Positions 36,779 through 44,839 of a DNA stretch of 64,000 nucleotides are shown piece after piece. The first letter of the stretch is position 1. Each line of letters begins with the position of its first letter. Made by a program: the position numbers and the translations under genes. The stretch comes from Gammaproteobacteria bacterium. GTDB taxonomy: Bacteria > Pseudomonadota > Gammaproteobacteria > Competibacterales > Competibacteraceae. The notes below the pieces were generated by a model, which searched no databases, was not told the origin of the DNA, and saw only the letters and a list, made by a program, of their open reading frames with translations. Where the stretch lies: positions 682,001 through 746,000 of the forward strand of contig JACKNC010000001.1 in NCBI GenBank assembly GCA_024235095.1, in the 5' to 3' direction.

Positions 36779-37837
36779 TCAAACCGGAGCCAGAGCGCCT
36801 TTGGCCGCATCATAGGGCTGGCCGGTCGTCATCACCGCATAGGCGATCCGGGCGATCTTGTTGGCCAACGCGACGGCCGCCACGTTGGCATGGCGACGGC
36901 CTTTCAGTCCCCGGGCCCAGCGGCTCGTCGGATCGTCCTTGCGCTCGACCCAGCGCAACACGGCGCGGGCGCCATGAATCAGCAACTGCCGCAGGTAGAC
37001 ATCCCCCCGTTTACTGATACCCAGTAAGCGGTCCCGTCCACCGGTGGAGTGCTGGCGCGGCACCAGGCCCAGCCAAGCCGCCAAACCCCGCCCGTTCTTA
37101 AAGAGTCGGGGATCCTCGCCGACGGCCGCTACCAACGCGGTCGCGCCCTTGGCGCCCAGACCGGGGATCGTCATCAACGCTTGCGCCTGCGGATGGCTTT
37201 CCGCCAGGGTCTCAATCTGGGCGTCATAATGAGCAACCCGTTCATCCAAGTGACGGAGTTCGTCAGCCAACTCGCGTAGCTCAGCCCGGAAGCGCTCGCT
37301 GAGGCCGTTCTCTGGATCCTCAAGAATCTCCGGCAGGCGCTGGTTCACCGCCACACGCCCCTGCGGGATTTCAATGCCGTATTCCAACAAAAAACCGCGA
37401 ATCTGATTGACCTGGGCGGTGCGGCGTTCCACCCCCAAACTGCGCATCCGGTGAATCGCCTGGATATCTTGCTGTTCCACGCTCTTGATCGCCACCAACC
37501 GCATCCTGGGCCGCTGGGCCGCTTCGCAAATCGCCTCGGCATCGACGGCGTCGTTTTTATTGGATTTCACAAAGGGCTTCACGAACTGGGGCGCGATCAA
37601 CCGTACCTCATGGCCGTCCTCCCGGAACTGCCGCGCCCAATAGTGCGCACTGCCACAGGCTTCCATGGCCACCGTACAGGCGGGCAGATTCGCCATGAAT
37701 TCACTCAGACGTACCCGGTTGAAGGTCCTGCGGATCACCCGTTGACCGTTCTCGTCCACGCCGTAAACGTGAAAACTCCGCTTGGCCAGATCAATGCCGA
37801 CAACCTTAATGACGCGCTCATTGGTATACTCTTTCAT
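36779..37837 (-). CDS. IS110-family transposase (right arm)
   Basis: A 352-residue copy identical in protein sequence to that at 34146-35204, in opposite orientation. All DEDD and Ser motifs are present. The right arm lacks the IS630 insertion seen in the left arm, so it shows the undisturbed upstream part of the element (37838-37939). Confidence 0.95.
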   Translation of the reverse strand: MKEYTNERVIKVVGIDLAKRSFHVYGVDENGQRVIRRTFNRVRLSEFMANLPACTVAMEACGSAHYWARQFREDGHEVRLIAPQFVKPFVKSNKNDAVDAEAICEAAQRPRMRLVAIKSVEQQDIQAIHRMRSLGVERRTAQVNQIRGFLLEYGIEIPQGRVAVNQRLPEILEDPENGLSERFRAELRELADELRHLDERVAHYDAQIETLAESHPQAQALMTIPGLGAKGATALVAAVGEDPRLFKNGRGLAAWLGLVPRQHSTGGRDRLLGISKRGDVYLRQLLIHGARAVLRWVERKDDPTSRWARGLKGRRHANVAAVALANKIARIAYAVMTTGQPYDAAKGALAPV

Positions 37838-37939
37838 GGGTCCGCTCCGTTATCTCGGTTAATATGATGTGAGTCAGCATTCACTATCTTGCCCGCTTTG
37901 GGCTCGTTGGAGGAGCGGGGCGGACCATTCCATTAGTCT

Positions 37940-38163
37940 CTTAGTGCCAAAAGATTTTTCAGAATTAGTCGGGTACACCCCAAATAGATTTGCGACAGCT
38001 ACAAATGGAACTGATAGAATAGATGAACCTATAGGAAAATAGTAGAGGATATGATTATTAACTATTTCTAGTTGATAAGGTTGATAACCATGTGACTCGA
38101 TTTTTGGCAAATTATAGCGATCAAGCTGAATAGACCCATGATCTAGCAAAGACTGACTGACTA
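37940..38163 (-). pseudogene. Disrupted membrane-protein gene, second piece
   Basis: Encodes LLDHGSIQLDRYNLPKIESH and NNHILYYFPIGSSILSVPF..., a pattern seen in large membrane glycosyltransferase-like proteins. The 5' side is cut by IS630 #3 copy A (TA duplication), the 3' side by the palindromic composite (CTTAG duplication). Both joins restore the frame. Confidence 0.75.
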
Positions 38164-39335
38164 GTGGGCTGACACAGAAGTTTTGACAGGTTCAGAGGTT
38201 TCTAGGTCCACCGGGGTTTCAGAAGATTTCAAGGGAGGATAGAGGCGCTTGAGTTTGACCCGGGCCAAGTCGGTGCCGAACTGCCAGTGGATTTTGGTCT
38301 GACGTAGGTTGCGTGGGCCTTGCCAAGCGGCGATTTCCTTCCGCAAAGTTTCGAGGTTCGCAATGCGGCGATTCAAACACTGGCCGGCGAGAACAGCGAA
38401 CTCACATTCCGCCATATTGAGCCAACTGCCATGCTTGGGGGTGTAATGAAATTCGAGCTTGCGGGTGATCCGGCGGGCTTCCTCTGGAGAAAAGACACTA
38501 TACAAGGCCGCAGGAGTGTGGGTATTGAGGTTATCCACGACCAACCGGATTCGCTCCGCCTTCGGAAAGTACACATCAACGAGTTGCTGCATTTGCTGGG
38601 CAAAATCGCGTTTGGTGCGCTGTTTCGTGACATTAACATGACGCCACCCGCGCAAGGGTTGTACGAATAGAAATAAATTGGCGGTGCCTTCGCGTTTGTA
38701 TTCACAGTCATAGCGCGCCGGTTGACCCGGGCGGGCGGGTTGAGGACAGCGGGTTTCGCTGGTCAATTGCACCGGACTTTCATCGAAGCACACTTGGGGG
38801 TATTGAGGATCATCGGGTTCGGCGTACAGGTCCAACACATCCTCCATATGCCAAACATAATCGGGACTGACACTGGGAATACACCATTCTTGACGTTGCC
38901 AGGGTTTGAGGTCGTTTTTTTAAGGATGCGCCGCACACTCTCACGGGAAATGGCTTCGATGGGCCGGAGTTCCATGAAGCGGTCCGCTAACAATTGGAGA
39001 GTCCACTGACAACGGCCAGCGGGCGGGGTACTACAGGCCAAGGCGACCAGAAAGGCGGCCTGTTTGCCGGTCAAGGCCGGGGGCAAACCGACTCGTGGCC
39101 GCTCGCTTAACGCCGCCAGCAACCCTTCGTCGACAAACCGTTGACGGGTACGATGAACGGTCGAAATCCCCAAGTGAAGGCTTTGGGCAATGGCCTCATC
39201 CGTCGCCCCTTCCGCAGCCTGCAGCAACACATGGGCACGGGCAACCTTGCGCGCCGCTGCCTTGCCTTTATGAATGACCTTCAGCAGGTCTTCCCGCTCC
39301 TCTTCAGTTAGATCAACCAGATACTTGTGGGCCAT
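38161..39335 (-). CDS. IS630 #3 transposase, copy A (programmed -1 frameshift)
   Basis: Two overlapping frames on the minus strand form one transposase. The first, from ATG at 39333-39335 with AGGAGG before it, encodes the HTH half (LTEEEREDLLKVIHKG, AIAQSLHLGISTVHRTRQRF). The second encodes the DDE half (VCFDESPVQL, LVVDNLNTHTPAAL, HGSWLNMAECEF). They meet at an A7 run (38915-38921 read on the minus strand), where a -1 slip gives RRILKKNDLKPWQRQEWCIP. The stop codon TAG is completed by the duplicated TA and the flanking base, outside the element. Confidence 0.87.
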
Positions 39336-39406
39336 GGTGATTCCTCCTGTTGATCTCAACCATAGGGCACCCACCGCTACCTGTCAAAACTTCTGTGTCA
39401 GCCCAC
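38164..39406 (-). mobile_element. IS630-family element #3, copy A (1243 bp)
   Basis: The ends are a perfect inverted repeat of about 28 bp beginning GTGGGCTGACACAGAAGTT. TA flanks both sides (38162-38163 and 39407-39408) within CTAG. It has the same length as copy B at 52307-53549, which is in the opposite orientation. Confidence 0.95.
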
Positions 39407-39532
39407 TAGTAATGCATATTTTGAGTCTGATATCTGGCCAGCTGGAGCAGCAATGAAAATCAAGAAATTAATTGAGAATATTGCCATCACTACTAAGCTA
39501 GCGTTCTGCTGGATAGTATTAGTAAATTTCAA
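39407..39532 (-). pseudogene. Disrupted membrane-protein gene, first piece (N-terminus)
   Basis: From a TTG at 39530-39532 (an in-frame stop lies just upstream) it reads a short polar segment, a hydrophobic helix (VVMAIFSINFLIFIAAPAG) and QISDSKYALLVSQ, which joins in frame to the piece at 37940-38163. Together with the third piece about 178 codons of the N-terminal part can be rebuilt, resembling membrane glycosyltransferases of the PMT/GT39 type; that family call is tentative. Confidence 0.65.
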
Positions 39533-39753
39533 GATTCAGTCCCGCGATAAATGTGCAGATAGAGTTAACGAGACGGTTTTATAGCCGCCTCGGGCCAATA
39601 AAATTGAGCAATTACCGAACCGGCGGCGTGTATTGTAATCCGCCCTGCATCCACAGCGCATTCAGGCCACGCGCGATTTTCAATGGACAATGGACTTGGT
39701 TAAGTCAGGCTTTTTTGGTTTTAATCGACCTTCACTGGGGAGTGTACTAGAAA

Positions 39754-40824
39754 GTGCGATCAATCGTTACGCTTGGAGAAACCAACGGATGGAAATTTGT
39801 TGCCAAACGCAATGTTCAACCTGGCACGTCAATACGCATCCTGTTGCTCGGTAAACGCGGTAGTCTGGTGCTCTGGCTAGAAAATCTGCATCGCGCTTGC
39901 CTTCGACTCGGTCATGCCGCACGGATATTCGCTATCAATGGCGATACGTGGAACTCGCGCCTGCGGGTTAAATGGCAGGGGCGAAGCGCGACGACCGCTG
40001 ACTGGATGTTGACCCGGTTCGAGCGAACTTTGGCGCGATTTCGTCCTGACGTGGTGATCGTGACGGGTGCGTTTGGCGTTTCGCTGGACTATTACCGGAT
40101 TTTGCATGACCGGTCCCAGCGACCGTTGATTGCAGGTCTGGTCGGCGATCGCTTTCCACTCAACAGCAAGGCGCGGGCGGATGGTTGCGACCGGTTGTAC
40201 TTCACCGATACCTATTTTTTCCAGGATGCTGAACAGGCTGGCTTTGCCCCAGCCAAGCGTTATTTGCCACTGGCGGTCGATCCCGACCAGTTCCAGCCGA
40301 GCAATGCGCCTCGTGATCCCCAACTGTTGTTCGTCGCCAGCCGCACCGGGTTCCGTGAATCGACAGTCCGTGGTTTGCATGAACCGGCGCGGGTGATCGG
40401 CACCGACTGGAGCGCGCTGGCCGCTCAGGGATTTCACCATGTGCAAAACCGCAAGATCGGTCGCGGCGCGCTGATTCGGCTGTACCAGCGCCATCAGGCG
40501 GTGCTCAATGTCCGCAATGAAGCGAATGTTGAACATGGTTTGAATCAGCGCAGTTTTGAACCGCTGGCCTGTGGCGCAGTCGTCTTAAACGATCATTTGG
40601 TCGATTTACCGCGTTGCTTCGAGCCGGGCCGGGAAATTTTGGTGTACCACAACGCCGATGAACTGAACGATCTGGTCGCCCGCTTGCGACGGGAGCCGGA
40701 GTTTGCCACGCGCATCGCAGAGGCGGGTCGTCAACGGGTGCTGGCCGAGCATACTTATGCACATCGTGTCATATTCATTCTGAATGATATGGGCATATTG
40801 CCTTCCGTAAGGAGAACCTCTTGA
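39754..40824 (+). CDS. CgeB/GT4-like glycosyltransferase family protein
   Basis: A protein of up to 356 residues resembling CgeB/DUF3880-type glycosyltransferases. After about 25 N-terminal residues of doubtful value the fold begins IRILLLGKRGSLVLWLENL; the C-terminal Glyco_trans_1_2-like part holds VLNVRNEANVEHGLNQRSFEPLACGAVVLNDHLVDL, the usual place of the nucleotide-sugar Glu, and DELNDLVARLRREPEFATRIAEAGRQRVL. The GTG at 39754 is the first start; a later one is possible. Its stop overlaps the TTG start of the next gene (TTGA), making it the first gene of the five-gene operon. Substrate unknown. Confidence 0.72.
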   Translation: MRSIVTLGETNGWKFVAKRNVQPGTSIRILLLGKRGSLVLWLENLHRACLRLGHAARIFAINGDTWNSRLRVKWQGRSATTADWMLTRFERTLARFRPDVVIVTGAFGVSLDYYRILHDRSQRPLIAGLVGDRFPLNSKARADGCDRLYFTDTYFFQDAEQAGFAPAKRYLPLAVDPDQFQPSNAPRDPQLLFVASRTGFRESTVRGLHEPARVIGTDWSALAAQGFHHVQNRKIGRGALIRLYQRHQAVLNVRNEANVEHGLNQRSFEPLACGAVVLNDHLVDLPRCFEPGREILVYHNADELNDLVARLRREPEFATRIAEAGRQRVLAEHTYAHRVIFILNDMGILPSVRRTS

Positions 40825-41951
40825 CGTTGCGAACCGTGACCGCTCCTATCCAGGCCGGTTGTTTGGACTTGATGCTCCGTCGGGAGGAGTGGCCGCTGAA
40901 CGAGTGCCTGACCTACGCGACCCGCCAGAATCCCCGGCGGCTGTACCTGTTCGTCAGCAAGGTGCTGGGCAAGCACTGGCCGGTGCGTCCCAGCGTCATG
41001 CGCGAGGTTCACCAGCGGTTGGCGGCGAAAATTGCCGATCTGCCGGGTCCGCTGCTGGTGATCGGCATGGCGGAAACCGCGACCGCACTGGGACGCGGGG
41101 TCGCCGAGGAAGCCGCCTTGCAAAATGGGCGCGATGACGTGCTGTATCTGCAAACGACCCGCTGCCGGTTGGTGCGGCCCTTGGCTTTCGCCTTCGATGA
41201 GTCTCACAGCCACGCCCCGGATCATGCAGTTTACCTGCCGGAGCCAGCGCTACAGCCCCTGTTTCAGGCAGCGCGCAGCCTGGTGTTGGTGGACGATGAG
41301 ATTTCCACCGGGCGCACCCTAGTGGAGCTGGCCCGCGCTTATTTACAGGTCAATCCACGAGTTGAGCAAATTGCCTTGATCAGCATCGCCTGCTGGCTGA
41401 GTGCAGTGCGGCAGCGGGAGTTGGCGGCGCTGCTGGAGCGTCCCGTCCAATTCCCGGCGCTGATTGAAGGTGAATTCAGTTTTACCGCCGATCCGGCGTT
41501 TCCGCCGCCTGCGTTGCCTGATGCCTTCGCTGATTCGGGACAATACCATGACGCTATCGCCACCGATCCTGCACGTAACGGATTGATCGCTGGATGTTGG
41601 GGCGATCCCCTTTCCTTCCGGGAGAGGGCCAGGGTAAGGGAGGCTGATCGCCCGCTGACTGTTATCGGTACCGGCGAATATGCCTACACGCCGTTCCGCG
41701 TTGCTCTGGCTTTGGAAGAGGAAGGCTACGACGTGCTTTACCAATCCACGACGCGCTCGCCAATTTTGGTCGGAGACGCCATCGCCATCCGGTGGGAATT
41801 TACCGATCATCAAGGCGATGGCATTCCCAATTATCTTTACAATCTGGACCCTGACCGGTTTCCGGTGGTGATCTACGAACATCCTGCATTGTCCCAGGCG
41901 CATGTCTTGCCAAGCATGCTCGGCGGTTTGGCGCTTGCCGTGGAGGAATAA
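40821..41951 (+). CDS. Phosphoribosyltransferase-TRSP protein (Ter-type biosynthetic module)
   Basis: A 376-residue two-domain protein. The N-terminal PRTase_2-like domain has the PRPP-binding loop in SLVLVDDEISTGRTLVELARAY and a distinctive IGMAETATALGRGVAEEA. The C-terminal TRSP domain carries the signature YQSTTRSPILVG and ends in HVLPSMLGGLALAVEE. Such proteins belong to the nucleoside-like metabolite pathway predicted for tellurite-resistance gene neighbourhoods. Between the two domains sits DPLSFRERARVREADR, encoded by a dispersed REP-like repeat (41606-41641), so the repeat forms the linker. Its stop overlaps the next start (TAATG). Confidence 0.85.
   Translation: MTLRTVTAPIQAGCLDLMLRREEWPLNECLTYATRQNPRRLYLFVSKVLGKHWPVRPSVMREVHQRLAAKIADLPGPLLVIGMAETATALGRGVAEEAALQNGRDDVLYLQTTRCRLVRPLAFAFDESHSHAPDHAVYLPEPALQPLFQAARSLVLVDDEISTGRTLVELARAYLQVNPRVEQIALISIACWLSAVRQRELAALLERPVQFPALIEGEFSFTADPAFPPPALPDAFADSGQYHDAIATDPARNGLIAGCWGDPLSFRERARVREADRPLTVIGTGEYAYTPFRVALALEEEGYDVLYQSTTRSPILVGDAIAIRWEFTDHQGDGIPNYLYNLDPDRFPVVIYEHPALSQAHVLPSMLGGLALAVEE
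41606..41641. repeat. REP-like repeat in the linker of the PRTase-TRSP gene
   Basis: A segment of C and G runs (CCCCTTTCCTTCCGGGAGAG and onward) with internal dyad symmetry. In frame it encodes SFRERARVRE, a translation typical of common intergenic repeats. Confidence 0.6.
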
Positions 41952-42688
41952 TGCCGCGCGTGGTGGTTTTTCTCGATCTGGACGACACTATTCTGCAAAC
42001 TGCTCCCAAGTGTCCGCCTGATGAGCCGTTAGCGCCCGCCGCTTTTAATCGTGCGGGTGAAGTATTGTCATTTATGACCCGCGCTCAGCAACGCTTGCTG
42101 AATTTCTGGCTGGAGCAAGGGATCGTGATTCCCGTCACCGGGCGCACAGAGCGCGCGCTAGAGCGGGTGGCGATTGACTTTAATTCTTGGCGCATCACGC
42201 ATCATGGCGCGGTGATTCGCCAGCCGGACGGTTTGTTGCCCGTCTGGTGGACGAGCGAAGTGCGTCCGGTATTGGCGGCGGCCCGGTCGCTGCTAGAGGA
42301 CTATTGGAATCGTTTGAGCGGCAAGGCGACTGGAGAAGGCTACCGGATCAGCCGTCATGAGATTGACCATTGCCTGACCTATCTTTCTGTCAAGGCCGAT
42401 GATGACGGTGCAACGCTGGCGCGGCTGGCGGCGCGTTTGCAACGGAAAGGATTGCCAGCGGAACTGGCGTTGCACTGGAACAGCAATAATCTGGCGCTGA
42501 TGGTTCGGGGGGCGCAAAAGCACGATGCGGTGCGGCGCGTGGCGGAGGCGTTGCGGCGTGAAGGACCGATTGTCGCCATTGGCGCGGGCGACAGTTTGAC
42601 CGATCTGCCCTTCATGCGCGTCTGCGATTTTGCCCTGACGCCCAGGGATAGTCAGATTCAGAACCAAACTTGGAGCGAGTATCGCTGA
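41951..42688 (+). CDS. HAD-superfamily phosphatase (Ter-type module)
   Basis: A 245-residue HAD hydrolase. Motif I is FLDLDDTILQTAP with the nucleophile and acid/base Asp; motif II is the Thr of IPVTGRTERAL; motif III/IV are the Lys in RGAQKHDAV and GAGDSLTDLPFM. A cap of the sucrose-phosphatase (Cof/IIB) kind lies between motifs II and III. It overlaps the preceding stop by one base and the next start by one base, so it is tightly coupled to the two PRTases. The expected role is removal of phosphate from a ribosylated intermediate. Confidence 0.85.
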   Translation: MPRVVVFLDLDDTILQTAPKCPPDEPLAPAAFNRAGEVLSFMTRAQQRLLNFWLEQGIVIPVTGRTERALERVAIDFNSWRITHHGAVIRQPDGLLPVWWTSEVRPVLAAARSLLEDYWNRLSGKATGEGYRISRHEIDHCLTYLSVKADDDGATLARLAARLQRKGLPAELALHWNSNNLALMVRGAQKHDAVRRVAEALRREGPIVAIGAGDSLTDLPFMRVCDFALTPRDSQIQNQTWSEYR

Positions 42689-43770
42689 TGGCGCTGTTCA
42701 CCGGCAGTTATCAACCCGAGGATACAATCTTCCTGTTGAAGCCGTTGCAACTGGAAATGGTGGATGTGGCCACCAAGGAATGGCTGATTCAGTCTGGTCA
42801 GCGTCATTACAGCGAGATGCTCGCCCTAGAACGCGCGCCGGGGCCGCGTTATTTGCAATTGTTTGAGGCGTTGACCGACCGTTACGCCCGACGATTAGCG
42901 GCGGAGATCATAGCGTTAGCACGCTACTTGGCGGAGAGCCGGCCCCGGCAGATCACCATCGTGTCGCTGGCCCGCGCCGGCACGCCCATCGGCGCGTTGC
43001 TCGCGCGCGCCCTGCGGCATCGGGGACGCTTCGATGCGCGCCACTATTCGATTTCCATCATTCGCGACCGAGGCATCGACGAAAACGCCCTGAAATTCAT
43101 CCTTCGCGCCGAGGGCCGTGATGCCAGCGGACTAGCCTTCGTGGACGGCTGGACCGCCAAAGGGGTGATTACCGAAGAGTTGCGCCGGGCTTTGAGACAC
43201 TGGAATAACCATCAGCCGGAGCAACTGGAAGCAACGCTGCATGTCGTGTCAGATATTGGCGGAACCGCCGATGTCGCGGCAACTTATGACGATTACGCGA
43301 TGCCCAGCGGCGTTCTCAACGCCACAGTATCGGGATTGACCAGTCGCTCGATTCTCAATGCCGCTATCGGTCCCGACGACTTCCACGGTTGTGTGTTTTA
43401 CCAGGAATTTACGCCCTGCGACCGTTCAAACAGGTTTCTCGATCAAGTAGCCCGGCATTTTCCCACGGTTGAACCGGGTGCCGTGCGCAGCAATCTGGAA
43501 GAACGTCAGGAGCGACGGCGGGCGATGACGGATTTTTTAGCGCGCCTTCATGATCGTTACCGCATCAGCGACCGCAATTTCATCAAACCCGGCGTCGCTG
43601 AGGCGACCCGCGTGTTGTTGCGTCGCGTACCGGGACGACTCCTGCTGCGTGATCCTGCGCATCCTGACGTTGAACACCTGCATTGGTTGGCTCAGGAAAA
43701 GCAGGTTCCCATCACCATCGATCCCGCTATGCCGATTCAGGCAACCGCTCTCATCAAGGATCTGTTATGA
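42688..43770 (+). CDS. StiP-family PRTase-like protein (Ter-type module)
   Basis: A 360-residue protein of the StiP family (DUF2983), named a cysteine protease in some databases but carrying phosphoribosyltransferase-like motifs. Family sequence includes FTGSYQPEDTIFLLKPL, QSGQRHYSEMLALE, SLARAGTPIGALLARAL, HYSISIIRDRGIDENAL, the loop LAFVDGWTAKGVITEEL, and PSGVLNATVSGLTSRSIL. The ATG at 42688 overlaps the HAD stop (TGATG). The C-terminal part (about 285-360) includes a small domain that may be RNA- or ligand-binding. It shares the operon with the TRSP-PRTase, as in Ter neighbourhoods. Confidence 0.85.
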   Translation: MALFTGSYQPEDTIFLLKPLQLEMVDVATKEWLIQSGQRHYSEMLALERAPGPRYLQLFEALTDRYARRLAAEIIALARYLAESRPRQITIVSLARAGTPIGALLARALRHRGRFDARHYSISIIRDRGIDENALKFILRAEGRDASGLAFVDGWTAKGVITEELRRALRHWNNHQPEQLEATLHVVSDIGGTADVAATYDDYAMPSGVLNATVSGLTSRSILNAAIGPDDFHGCVFYQEFTPCDRSNRFLDQVARHFPTVEPGAVRSNLEERQERRRAMTDFLARLHDRYRISDRNFIKPGVAEATRVLLRRVPGRLLLRDPAHPDVEHLHWLAQEKQVPITIDPAMPIQATALIKDLL

Positions 43771-44711
43771 GTGTCATTCCTGTCGACTTTCGCGCGTCTC
43801 ACGCCCATTTTCACGCCGAGTCCGCGCGCACCCTGTCAGCGACCGAATTGGGCGCATCGTTGTACGTACCGGCCAGCCGCCCGGATCTGGCGCAGATCGC
43901 ACAGGGGCAAAAACCGCTCTCGGTGCGCTCGCTGATTTTCTGCACCGAAGATGCCTTGCATGAACGGGACCTGGAGCCGGCGTTGCAGCGACTGGCGGCG
44001 CTGTTGCCGGAGCTGGAAACCGGATCGGCGCTGCGTTTCATTCGTCCGCGTAACCCGGCGGTGTTACGCCGATTGTTGCGCATGGAGGGCATTCAACGAA
44101 TTCAGGGATTTGTCCTGCCCAAGGTCGGACCGCGCTCGCTGGGGGATTGGTTGCGGGTTTGGGATGACCGCTATGATCATTGGCTGATGCCCGTGCTGGA
44201 AACCCCGGAAACCTTTGATCGCCGGCAGATGGAGGTGTTGCGCGATGGGTTTGAGGATAGCGGATTGCGCGACCAGGTGCTGTGCTTGCGGATTGGCGGC
44301 AACGATCTGTTGAACCTGCTAGGCGTTCGCCGGGCGCGCGGCGCGACAGTGTATGACACACCGTTGCGTAGCGTGATCGCCGATCTGGTCTGCGTGTTTC
44401 ATCCGGTGGGCTACACGCTGAGTGCGCCGGTGTTTGAACGCCTTGATACGCCGGAGGTGCTGGCGCGTGAGGTGGAGGCTGATCTTCAACATGGGTTATT
44501 GGGTAAAACAGCGATTCACCCCCTACAGATTCCGGTGATTGAAGAACAATATCGAGTCTCTCGCGACGATTACGAAATGGCCTCGGCTATCCTGCGTCCC
44601 GATGCATCCGCTGTGTTTAAGTTGCGTGGGACATTTTGCGAACCGGCCACCCATCAACGCTGGGCAGCGGGTATCCTGGAACGAACCAGAGTGTTCGGCG
44701 TGGTGGGGTAA
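43767..44711 (+). CDS. HpcH/HpaI aldolase/citrate lyase-like protein (Ter-type module)
   Basis: A 314-residue TIM-barrel protein of the HpcH/HpaI-CitE group. It contains LGASLYVPASRPDLAQIAQG at the start of the barrel, RFIRPRNPAVLRRLLRM, GFVLPKVGP, LRIGGNDLLNLLGVRR and GLLGKTAIHPLQIPVIEEQY, the last being the substrate-binding region typical of CitE-like proteins. The ATG overlaps the preceding stop (ATGA). It probably makes or breaks a C-C bond in the same pathway as the PRTases. It is the last gene of the operon; 128 bases separate it from thrC. Confidence 0.85.
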   Translation: MSVIPVDFRASHAHFHAESARTLSATELGASLYVPASRPDLAQIAQGQKPLSVRSLIFCTEDALHERDLEPALQRLAALLPELETGSALRFIRPRNPAVLRRLLRMEGIQRIQGFVLPKVGPRSLGDWLRVWDDRYDHWLMPVLETPETFDRRQMEVLRDGFEDSGLRDQVLCLRIGGNDLLNLLGVRRARGATVYDTPLRSVIADLVCVFHPVGYTLSAPVFERLDTPEVLAREVEADLQHGLLGKTAIHPLQIPVIEEQYRVSRDDYEMASAILRPDASAVFKLRGTFCEPATHQRWAAGILERTRVFGVVG

Positions 44712-44839
44712 AGCCTATCTTGCCTAACAAATACAATAAGACTAAACCAGCGCTGATGTTGATTGGCCAGAGTAACCACTTTGACTGAAAAGCGTTTATA
44801 AAGCGTATTTGACACGAAATTTAACGAGGAATCACCCAC

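Larger units (their letters stand above)
32843..37939. mobile_element. Palindromic composite of two inverted IS110/IS1111-type elements, CTTAG duplication
   Basis: A 5.1-kb insert with near-mirror symmetry. The two arms of about 1.46 kb (32843-35514 without the IS630 #1 insert, and 36469-37939) appear to be the same sequence in opposite orientation, each with one IS110-family transposase. The centre holds an IS5-type element. Five bases CTTAG lie directly outside both ends (32838-32842 and 37940-37944), and one copy of them restores a membrane-protein reading frame. Within each arm GGTCCGCCCCGC recurs inverted near both ends, like the subterminal repeats of the IS1111 group. A perfect long palindrome can also be an assembly artefact. 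Confidence 0.8.
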
